Shown: one piece after another, positions 27,265-35,020 of the stretch | How positions within the stretch are numbered: position 1 is the stretch's first letter | How the letters are laid out: the number at the start of each line of letters is the position of its first letter | Origin: Bacteroidota bacterium | GTDB taxonomy: Bacteria > Bacteroidota > Bacteroidia > Bacteroidales > NBLH01 | NCBI GenBank assembly: GCA_025361565.1 | Contig: JANYKN010000156.1 | Coordinates: 51,470 to 115,469 of the forward strand | DNA: 64,000 nt | Reading direction: 5' to 3' | Translations under genes and position numbers: made by a program | Notes under the pieces: generated by a model | Database searches by the model: none | The model's input: the letters and a program-made list of their open reading frames with translations, nothing else | What the model was told of the DNA's origin: nothing

Positions 27265-28875
27265 TTATTTAATTGCAATTTTAATTTCAACATTAAAACC
27301 ATTATGCGTTTCACTTTTCATTTGAATTTGTCCATTTAACGATTTTATTCGGCTTTCGATGTTTGATATGCCCATTCCGGTATTCTGCTTCACTGTTTTT
27401 TTAACATCAAAGCCTATTCCATCGTCAGAATAACTTAAATAAATATGTCCATCATCTTTAGTTAAAATTGTTGAAATTGATTTCGCATTTGCATATTTTA
27501 TACTATTGTTGATCAACTCAACTACAACACGGTATAATGTTGTTTCAATATTTTCGTCGATGCGCTCCTCGATATTCGAACTAAAATTAAAAATAATTGA
27601 GCTTGTTTTATTTATTTTTTGGTAAAAAGATTCAATAGCACCTTTTAAACCAAAATTTTGCAGGATATGTGGGCTAATGTTATTTGCAATTTCCTGGGCG
27701 CTAATTATAGCTTCATCAACCGTTTCGTTCAATTTTAGCAGAATGTATAATAATTCTTCTTCATTATCTGCTTTTTGCAAGGCTTTGGCATATATTTTTG
27801 TGGCTGATAACAAAGGGCCAACACCATCATGGATTTCTTTTGCAAAGCGGCTTCGCTCACGCTCTTCGGTTTGGATAATGGTGCTTAATATTTTCTGTTC
27901 TAATTTCTTTCTTTCCGTTATGTCTCGAACTACCGAAAATATAGCTTTTTCGTTGTTATAGTCTATCAGCATTGTATTTAATTCGACAGGAACCACATCG
28001 CTTTTGGCATTTTTGACTAATATTTCGAGCAAGGGCAATACTTTTAAATATGCCAAGCTTTTGCTTCTTTCTTTAACAATATTTTGATATTCGGGCAAAA
28101 TAAAATCATTCAAATTCTTTTTATATAAATTGTCATCAACGTAGCCTATAAAGTTTAACATGGCGTTGTTCACTTCCAATATTTGACCTTCAAAATTGCT
28201 GATTACAAAAGCATCGGTGCTGGAATTGAAAATATTCCTGAATTTATTTTCGCTCAATATCGCTTTTTCATTGGCATTTGTGAGTTGGTGAATGGACGAT
28301 ATAAAATAATCCCTTTGCATACTTACTAAAAAAATAATTATGACCGAAGTATAAATAAATGTCATTATCATTGCTATCCATATACTTGAGCTGTTAATAT
28401 AAGGCAAGGGATCAAAACCAATATGAAGTTTTTTGGTTAGAAACAAATGACTGATAAAGATAATAATTGCAGTAAGCGATATTAATACATAAAAGGCATA
28501 CTTTCGATGATAAAATATACTGATAATCAGTGATATAAAAATAATATTCTGACTCCAAAACCCCAAAGCCCCAACATTAAAAACAGCTAAAAAAATCAAC
28601 GCAATTACACAGCCTATATAGCAAATAAATCGAATTTTAAAGATGATTTTATCTCTAAAAAGATATAGTAGAAACAAGATAATCCATAAAACAAATTGAA
28701 GGATAATAAAAAGTTCAAGCCCAATAGTCTTTGACCTGAAATACATGCCTATAATTGCCGGTATTGAAAATATAGTAGATATTAAAAGTGCATAATTTAA
28801 AATCTTGTTGTTAATTGTGGCGAATTCGTTTTTAACAGTTTTATCCGGTAAAAGTATTTTCTTTATATTTATCAT
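27265..28875 (-). CDS. Membrane histidine kinase, NarX/HisKA_3 type with PAS
   Basis: The 536-residue kinase has six to seven membrane helices (25-188) and a PAS domain (about 208-322, FNSSTDAFVISNFEGQILEV). The dimerisation helix is of the HisKA_3 class, with His349 in SRFAKEIHDGVGPLLSA. A short HATPase_c domain ends the protein (ELINNSIKYA, DDGIGFD, GMGISNIESR). This class pairs with NarL-type regulators, and the next gene, 48 bases on, is one. It is the first gene of the minus-strand signalling region, with a plausible promoter at 28920-28949. The signal is not identifiable. Confidence 0.95.
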   Translation of the reverse strand: MINIKKILLPDKTVKNEFATINNKILNYALLISTIFSIPAIIGMYFRSKTIGLELFIILQFVLWIILFLLYLFRDKIIFKIRFICYIGCVIALIFLAVFNVGALGFWSQNIIFISLIISIFYHRKYAFYVLISLTAIIIFISHLFLTKKLHIGFDPLPYINSSSIWIAMIMTFIYTSVIIIFLVSMQRDYFISSIHQLTNANEKAILSENKFRNIFNSSTDAFVISNFEGQILEVNNAMLNFIGYVDDNLYKKNLNDFILPEYQNIVKERSKSLAYLKVLPLLEILVKNAKSDVVPVELNTMLIDYNNEKAIFSVVRDITERKKLEQKILSTIIQTEERERSRFAKEIHDGVGPLLSATKIYAKALQKADNEEELLYILLKLNETVDEAIISAQEIANNISPHILQNFGLKGAIESFYQKINKTSSIIFNFSSNIEERIDENIETTLYRVVVELINNSIKYANAKSISTILTKDDGHIYLSYSDDGIGFDVKKTVKQNTGMGISNIESRIKSLNGQIQMKSETHNGFNVEIKIAIK

Positions 28876-28919
28876 TCGATGTAAAATAATGTTCTAACAG
28901 ACATTTATTTTCTTATTCT

Positions 28920-28949
28920 CAATTTTATATTCCTTTAATTGGATACAAA
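28920..28949 (-). promoter_or_regulatory. Candidate promoter for the NarX-like kinase operon
   Basis: On the minus strand TTTG (28949-28946) is followed after 18 bases by TAAAATTG (28927-28920), one mismatch from the TAnnTTTG box. The start codon is 45 bases downstream. Confidence 0.42.
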
Positions 28950-29208
28950 AAAACGAAATGTACCAGTGGCGCAATTCATATAAAATTCTATCCTGTAATT
29001 TGCTATACTTGATTTATGGCAACAAGGTAAATAAAAACTAAATAATTTTAAAATATTTGGTTTCAAAAAAGAATTTTGTGCCACATGTAAAAATTCAATT
29101 GATAAACAAAGTATAATTTTCAAATACAATTTTGTGTCGATTCTTTTATTATTACAGAATATTTTTGAAAATACACAGTTTAGTTAATGATAAAAACAAT
29201 TGTCTTTC

Positions 29209-29216
29209 TAAATTTG
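29209..29216 (+). promoter_or_regulatory. Candidate -7 box for the TPR gene
   Basis: TAAATTTG matches the Bacteroidota TAnnTTTG box exactly and lies 30 bases upstream of the ATG at 29247. No clear -33 TTTG was found. Confidence 0.4.
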
Positions 29217-29246
29217 TTTTTTAATTGTTAACAGAACTGATATTAC

Positions 29247-31184
29247 ATGCTGAAATATATTTTAATCATTTCTTATTTTCTATTTGATTTTTTGCCATTA
29301 AGCGCTCAACTGGATATTGGCGCAAATATTGAAAAAGCCAGAAAAGATATTTTCGAAAATAAAAACGACCTTGCTATTGAGCGACTTAACAGAGTTATAC
29401 GGGTAAGACCTGAAATATACGAAGCCTACTTTTTTAGAGGAATAGCAAAATTTGACCTGAACGATTTTACCGGAGCAATAGACGATTTTACTGAAGTAAT
29501 CCGTATAAATCCTTTTTTACCGGATGCTTACCATTATAGAGGTGTGGCAAAAAGCTCGCTTCACGATTATAACAGTGCGTTAAATGATATGGACAAGGCT
29601 GCACAGATGGATATTAATAATCCAGGTGTATTTATTAGTAGGGGTTTGGCCAAAATAAATGTCAATAATTTTTCAGCAGCCATCGAAGATTTTACCAAAG
29701 CAAATTTTTTAAACCCTGATATTCCCGAAGTTATTATTTATCGTGCAATTGCAAAAGCTGGGTTAAAGGATTATGAATCTGCAATTACTGATTGTAACTT
29801 AGCAATTGGATTGAATATGTTTAATAGTCAGGCTTTTGTGCAAAGAGGCTTAATAAAATACGAACAGGAAAAATATCAGGCAGCTATTGAAGATTTTAAT
29901 CAAGCAATAAAAATAAAATCAGTTGATGCATACCCATATTATTTAAGAGCGCTTTCCAAACTTCATCTCAATGATTTGGACGGTGCTATGGCAGATTATA
30001 ATAAAGTTATCGAGTTAAATCCATATAATGCACTTGCATTCTACAATAGGGCTATGCTAAAATCGCAAATTGGAAAAACAAATGAAGCGATACTTGATTT
30101 AGATAAAGTTACGGAACTGAATCCCGTTCATATTTTAAGTTACTACAACAGGGGTTTAATGAAGGGTGAATTGAAAAACTATGTCGGAGCATTGGAAGAT
30201 TTTAATAAGGCGATTGAAATTTATCCTGATTTTGGCGAAGCATATTATATGCGTTCAATGACAAAAAGAACTTTAGGTAACATGCGTTCAGCCGAAGCAG
30301 ATTATAAAATTGCCAAAGCTAAATTGGACGCTCAGGAAAATGATTCGAACCTGGTACAGGTAAATTCTGAAAAATACAAGAAAGTGATAGAACTTGAGGC
30401 TGATTTTAACAATAATTTTATTGGAGAAGATAGGATTTACAGTGTTTATTCAGGTATTGATCCACAACCTGGTTATTCCCTTATATTTACCAGGGAAATA
30501 AATCCAAATTCATTATTTGTAGATTTCAACCCTGACAATTTCAAAGACCTTGATGGATTAAAACTCAATATTGATAATAAGATTGATACACTTATTAATT
30601 ATACTCAATTGAGGGATAAAATTGAAGAATTATTGAAAAAGGACGAAAAGTCTTACCAGTTGTGGTACTACAAAGGAATTGTGGCAGAAAAACTTCAAAA
30701 TTATAACACTGCCCTTGAGTCATTTTCAAAAGTATTGGAATTGAAACCTAATTTTGTTTATGGTTGGCTAAGTCGTGCCGATGCAAGTCTGGAAATGCTT
30801 AATTTTATAAATTCAATCGATGAAAGTATTCAGATTAAGGTTGATAGTCAAAGTAAAAGTATAACTAGCAATTCCGAAGTTATGCAAGATTACTCGCAAA
30901 TAATTGCTGATTATAGCAAAGCCATAGATTTGAATCCTGATATGGCATTTGCTTATTATAACCGGGCAAATTTAAAAGTAAAAGCCAAAAACTATGATGG
31001 GGCACTTTTTGATTATGAACGAGCCATAAAATTGGAGCCCGATTTTGCAGATTCTTATTACAATATGGCACTTATTTTAATTTACCAGCAAGATTTTGTT
31101 AAAGCCTGCACTTCTCTTAGCAAAGCTGGCGAACTCGGACTTCAAAAAGCCTATGTGGTGATTAAAAGGTATTGTGTTAAATAG
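29247..31184 (+). CDS. Exported TPR-repeat protein
   Basis: This 645-residue protein begins with a signal peptide (MLKYILIISYFLFDFLPLSAQ). Roughly nine consecutive TPR units fill residues 25-350, each with the usual Y-x-R/A-G-x-A and A-I-x-D-F/Y positions (for example AYYMRSMTKRTLG). A non-TPR segment of about 110 residues follows (DFNNNFIGEDRIYS), then three to four more TPRs to the end. Such proteins serve as periplasmic or outer-membrane scaffolds; there is no catalytic domain. It is monocistronic, with the lipoprotein gene convergent to it. The partner is unknown. Confidence 0.9.
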   Translation: MLKYILIISYFLFDFLPLSAQLDIGANIEKARKDIFENKNDLAIERLNRVIRVRPEIYEAYFFRGIAKFDLNDFTGAIDDFTEVIRINPFLPDAYHYRGVAKSSLHDYNSALNDMDKAAQMDINNPGVFISRGLAKINVNNFSAAIEDFTKANFLNPDIPEVIIYRAIAKAGLKDYESAITDCNLAIGLNMFNSQAFVQRGLIKYEQEKYQAAIEDFNQAIKIKSVDAYPYYLRALSKLHLNDLDGAMADYNKVIELNPYNALAFYNRAMLKSQIGKTNEAILDLDKVTELNPVHILSYYNRGLMKGELKNYVGALEDFNKAIEIYPDFGEAYYMRSMTKRTLGNMRSAEADYKIAKAKLDAQENDSNLVQVNSEKYKKVIELEADFNNNFIGEDRIYSVYSGIDPQPGYSLIFTREINPNSLFVDFNPDNFKDLDGLKLNIDNKIDTLINYTQLRDKIEELLKKDEKSYQLWYYKGIVAEKLQNYNTALESFSKVLELKPNFVYGWLSRADASLEMLNFINSIDESIQIKVDSQSKSITSNSEVMQDYSQIIADYSKAIDLNPDMAFAYYNRANLKVKAKNYDGALFDYERAIKLEPDFADSYYNMALILIYQQDFVKACTSLSKAGELGLQKAYVVIKRYCVK

Positions 31185-31250
31185 GAATTAGTACTTAGAA
31201 ATTTGAAACTTCAAACTCATAACTTGAAACTCCAGACTCGCAACTGCACA
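31183..31250. repeat. Short degenerate intergenic repeat between convergent genes
   Basis: The tract contains GGAATTAGTACTTAGAAATT and then three imperfect copies of a CTTGAAACTCC/CTTCAAACTC unit. It fills the gap between two convergent stop codons and resembles the other TTAGAA-type tracts in this window. Confidence 0.45.
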
Positions 31251-31251
31251 G

Positions 31252-31896
31252 TTAAATTTCCCCTTCAACCACTTTAATTAATCCATTGTCCCTGAAATCA
31301 ACAAGCGAGCCTTGTTTTGATTTTTCAAGCCCCTGGATTTTATTTTCTTTGTTTGTTTTTAAATTTATAATCCTTATTCCTACCGATGTGCTTTCTTTTG
31401 GGTTATCTGGATCTCCGGCAGAGTATTCTTCAAAAATGATAATTTTATGTGTGTCACCTGTAAAACTGACATAATTCAAATCAACTCCCGCATTTCCGGC
31501 TCCTCCACCTCTCATATAATAATTGTAGGTAAATTTTTCAAAAGTATTTGTTAGTTCTTCCGGATATTGAAGTTCTACTTTTCCGGCCTGGCCAAAGCGA
31601 TAGACCAAATATTTTCCGCCTTTTTCCATAGCAAGGCACATGGTTTTTCCTTTATCAGTTTTAAAACTGAAAACTATTTTTTCAGTTGATAGACTTAGTG
31701 TTTTTGAGTCAACAGACTCATTTTCTGTGGTTTTTATTTCCTGTTTTTGTTCTGTTGATTCGTTTTTAGTATTGTCAATAATGCTATCCTGTTTTATTTC
31801 ATTGTTATTTTCATCCGTATTTGTTGTGGAATCGTTGCACCCAAACATTAGAATAGATGCAACAAAGGCGGATAAGAACAAAACTTTTATTTTCAT
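31252..31896 (-). CDS. Putative lipoprotein of unknown function
   Basis: The 214-residue product has a lipoprotein signal (MKIKVLFLSAFVASILMFGC, Cys20). A low-complexity acidic linker rich in N, D, E, K and T (21-70) follows, then a beta-rich domain (about 75-214) with IVFSFKTDKGKTMCLAMEKG and two Gly-rich turns. Nothing in it points to an enzyme. The linker is typical of outer-membrane lipoproteins that hold a globular domain away from the membrane. It has its own well-spaced promoter candidate. I do not recognise the family. Confidence 0.78.
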   Translation of the reverse strand: MKIKVLFLSAFVASILMFGCNDSTTNTDENNNEIKQDSIIDNTKNESTEQKQEIKTTENESVDSKTLSLSTEKIVFSFKTDKGKTMCLAMEKGGKYLVYRFGQAGKVELQYPEELTNTFEKFTYNYYMRGGGAGNAGVDLNYVSFTGDTHKIIIFEEYSAGDPDNPKESTSVGIRIINLKTNKENKIQGLEKSKQGSLVDFRDNGLIKVVEGEI

Positions 31897-31937
31897 AGTT
31901 GTAATATTATAAAATAAATAAAGCTAAATTTTATGGA

Positions 31938-31968
31938 TAAATATAGTAACTTTTAAAAATCATACAAA
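31938..31968 (-). promoter_or_regulatory. Candidate promoter for the lipoprotein gene
   Basis: On the minus strand TTTG (31968-31965) is followed after exactly 19 bases by TATATTTA (31945-31938), one mismatch from TAnnTTTG. The ATG is 42 bases further. This matches the Bacteroidota -33/-7 spacing. Confidence 0.5.
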
Positions 31969-32225
31969 ATCAATAGAACAAATTGTTGATATATTAAGTC
32001 TTCTCTTGGCCATGAAATATAGGAATTACATAAGATCAACAAAGTTATTCTGCTACAACAAACTTAATTTTATGTTGAATCTTTTATAATTTTTAGAGGA
32101 AATATCAATTTGATTTAAAATGCAGATATTCAATTAGTTGTCTTGATTGGTGATAATCTGTTGATATTTAAATAATTAAATAAAAATTTAATAGGTTATA
32201 TCCAAAAAGGGTAATTAATTTTTTT

Positions 32226-32233
32226 TACCTTTG
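32226..32233 (+). promoter_or_regulatory. Candidate -7 box for the GldN-like gene pair
   Basis: TACCTTTG is an exact TAnnTTTG match, 37 bases upstream of the ATG at 32270. No TTTG was found 19-21 bases upstream. Confidence 0.42.
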
Positions 32234-32269
32234 AAATAAGGAACCAAATCATAACCAATATCTATAATT

Positions 32270-35002
32270 ATGAACAAGAAAATCAATTACTTATTGTTGC
32301 TGGTTTTTTTGAGCAATCTTTTATTTGCTCAGAATCAAAGTACAAATCTTTTTTTGCCTGAAAAGTTTTTAAGTTTTCAAACCCTAGTTCCAGTTAATGA
32401 TATTGAAAACGAAGGACTTGTAAAGCAAATTGGTCAAAAAAATTTAAACGATATAGTTTTTAACCAGGTACTTGCCGGAAAAGTAAATGCTTATGATCTT
32501 AATTATGCAAGTAACAATTTTCCTTATGATTTAAGCGTAACGGACACATTCAGTGTTTCAGAAATCTACCAAAATTTAACTTCGTATCAACTTGATCAAA
32601 AGCCTGATATGACTCAAATCAAATACTATAATTTTGTCGAAGAATGGATATTTGATGCTGATGCTTTTACATTTGAAAAAAAGGTTTTAGCCTATCAGCC
32701 TGTCAGGGAATTCGAATTTAATGGCGATGATAATGAAGGTGTGCGTCACAAAATAGTTTTTGCGGTTCTAAATCCGGAAAACATAAATTTATCAAGCTCT
32801 GCTCCTGTTATGCAGGTAAAAAACGAATTCTTTTTTGAAATTCCAGATCGTGATTTGCAAAAGAGCTATTTGGCTAAGGACATTGAAGTTCTATGTTATA
32901 ATGGAATATTTCCTGAGAGTAAACAAACGCCTTACTGGAACTCATTTGTAAGAGGAAAAATAGTAAATTCTGTTTTTGATAGAATTCTTTCCAATTCAAT
33001 ACCTGTGTTCGATTTGAAAAATGGGAGTTATATTCCTTTTGCCACTGTTAAAAAAAGCGCCGGTATTAAATTTGATACCGTTATGGTCGATATTGATTAC
33101 AACGATCAGTTCACGGAAAAAATAATCCAAAGAGAATTTAATCCAATGGAGATAAAATCAATGTTTTTTGTTGAAGATTGGTTTATAAATCCGGTAAATC
33201 TCAATTTTACCAAAAATGTGGTCGGTATTGTTCCGTTTCGATCATATTATAAAAATGATCAGGATACATTGCTTACCAAAAAATCCATTGGTATGATCTA
33301 TTTTAATAACGAAAACAAAGAAAGGATTGATTTAATTTATAAGCAATTAACGTCCGAAAATGATTTTTTGGCTTGCGTTGATGGTGTGGAACTTTTTACA
33401 AACATGGGTAATCAGTCTAAAAATCAAATATTTAAAGCTTTATGCGAAGAAAAGCAACAATCGTTGTTGGATTATTTATACAAGCAAAATCTTGAAAAAG
33501 AACAACTTTGGACATTGTATATACTTTCAGAGAAAATAAACAAACCAGCCGATTTTAATATATACTTAAATGTAGATGATGATAAATTAAAATATTTTGC
33601 TTCATCTTTTTTATCCATGTCTGACACTGCTGCAAAAGCTGTTGATAAAACCCTTTATCTAAAAAATGCAAAATCATGTTTGGAGCGGTTAAATCATAAA
33701 GAAATGAACTGTGAGGATATAAAAACATTAGAAAGCATCAATGAAATTCTTAATGACGCGACCGATATTAATAAAATTATTGCTTCGAATGATAAGCTAT
33801 ACCTGAATTGCTTTGCTGAATACTATTATTTGAAATATTGGAAAAACAAAGAAAATAAAAATGACAATAATAAAGAAAAAGCTAAAAAACTTTATACAAA
33901 ACTGAAAGATATTGACAATAATGCAATTACACTTACCAAATGTTTGGATTTGAATATTTTAACAAAAGATCAAATTCTTCAAATATCCGACACTACTATG
34001 CTTAAAGATTTTTTTAGCAGTAGAAATAATATACCTTTTTCAACCGATTCCATCAAAGCTGAATTTAACCAGATGTTATATTTGGGCTGTCAGAAATTTT
34101 TAGAAATAAAATATAATCCAGAATATGTGAAACTATTATTCCAACTGGCTTTTAGCTCAAATATTAAATTTGATTATCAATATATGTTACAATCTGATAG
34201 CAAAGATGTTTTATTCGATTATTATCAATTTATAGTTTCTACAGATTCAAAGCTTATTGCTGATGCTCAGCCTGTTTTTAATAAAATTATTAAAAATGCG
34301 GATGTGGATAATTTATGGTGGATGATGTATTATCAAATGGTTTATTACAGGTGGTATTCCGATGCCGGAAATATAGCCAAAATTACCTTTGATAATGCTC
34401 AAACTTGTTTGGATCAGTTATTAAAAATTAATTTTAAACCTGAATATAAAATTGTTCAATATGAAATGGACGTGATAAAAAACAGTGCTCCTGAGCCCAT
34501 CGCATATTTTGAAACCAAGAACACAAATGAACTAAATGCTTATGCCGAATATTTTTCCGGTGGTTATAGCGAATATTACACACCGCCAATTCGTTGGACA
34601 AACGAAAATCAATTTTTAATTAATAATATGGAAATCGGATTAAAGCTTTATGAAAAGCTAATCAGCATCAATCCTGCCGACAGTATTAGAAGAAAAGCAT
34701 CTGCAGTTTGTTTTAATCTCGAAGCTTATTATTTGCAATCCGGCTATTATGCTAAAGCGATGGACATTGCACCCAAAATTCAAAAAATTGATCCAACTGA
34801 CGAACGTGGCGTTTCAGCAATGATATTGGCCTATTTATATAATAACCAATATGCTAAAGCAGAACAGCTTGCCAAGAAGAATAAAGATAAACCTTCAGTT
34901 GCGTTTGGCACTATGGGACTCCTGATAGGTATTGATGTTGAAGCGGTTAATTCATCTCAACCAAATGAAGATTGCAACAAAATTTTGACTTTATTAAAAT
35001 AA
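32270..35002 (+). CDS. Exported protein with duplicated GldN/PorN-like segments, copy A
   Basis: The 910-residue product has a signal peptide ending LLFAQ (residue 21). Two segments share the GldN/PorN pattern. At about 60-150, LNDIVFNQVLAGKVNAYD leads to IKYYNFVEEWIFDADAFTFE and VLAYQPVRE. At about 230-330 there is a similar start, then FNPMEIKSMFFVEDWFINPV and VVGIVPFRSYY. GldN/PorN has one such unit, with IKxxWYFDK ... LGICP, and forms a periplasmic ring of the type IX secretion and gliding machinery. The remaining 550 residues are helical and TPR-like, ending in a conserved AMILAYLYNNQYAKAEQLA helix pair. It is followed 18 bases later by a paralog. The GldN link is pattern recognition, not a search result. 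Confidence 0.75.
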   Translation: MNKKINYLLLLVFLSNLLFAQNQSTNLFLPEKFLSFQTLVPVNDIENEGLVKQIGQKNLNDIVFNQVLAGKVNAYDLNYASNNFPYDLSVTDTFSVSEIYQNLTSYQLDQKPDMTQIKYYNFVEEWIFDADAFTFEKKVLAYQPVREFEFNGDDNEGVRHKIVFAVLNPENINLSSSAPVMQVKNEFFFEIPDRDLQKSYLAKDIEVLCYNGIFPESKQTPYWNSFVRGKIVNSVFDRILSNSIPVFDLKNGSYIPFATVKKSAGIKFDTVMVDIDYNDQFTEKIIQREFNPMEIKSMFFVEDWFINPVNLNFTKNVVGIVPFRSYYKNDQDTLLTKKSIGMIYFNNENKERIDLIYKQLTSENDFLACVDGVELFTNMGNQSKNQIFKALCEEKQQSLLDYLYKQNLEKEQLWTLYILSEKINKPADFNIYLNVDDDKLKYFASSFLSMSDTAAKAVDKTLYLKNAKSCLERLNHKEMNCEDIKTLESINEILNDATDINKIIASNDKLYLNCFAEYYYLKYWKNKENKNDNNKEKAKKLYTKLKDIDNNAITLTKCLDLNILTKDQILQISDTTMLKDFFSSRNNIPFSTDSIKAEFNQMLYLGCQKFLEIKYNPEYVKLLFQLAFSSNIKFDYQYMLQSDSKDVLFDYYQFIVSTDSKLIADAQPVFNKIIKNADVDNLWWMMYYQMVYYRWYSDAGNIAKITFDNAQTCLDQLLKINFKPEYKIVQYEMDVIKNSAPEPIAYFETKNTNELNAYAEYFSGGYSEYYTPPIRWTNENQFLINNMEIGLKLYEKLISINPADSIRRKASAVCFNLEAYYLQSGYYAKAMDIAPKIQKIDPTDERGVSAMILAYLYNNQYAKAEQLAKKNKDKPSVAFGTMGLLIGIDVEAVNSSQPNEDCNKILTLLK

Positions 35003-35020
35003 TTCAAATAAAATACGACT

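Larger units (their letters stand above)
31897..32269. other. Divergent intergenic region
   Basis: These 373 bases separate the lipoprotein (minus) and the first GldN-like gene (plus). They hold promoter candidates for each: 31938-31968 on the minus strand and 32226-32233 on the plus strand. No small gene or hairpin was seen. Confidence 0.5.

Noticed and set aside
28935..29129. Minus-strand 64-codon frame in the gap between kinase and TPR gene
   Set aside because: The composition is unlike its neighbours, it has no ribosome site or homology signal by eye, and it overlaps promoter candidates for both flanking genes.
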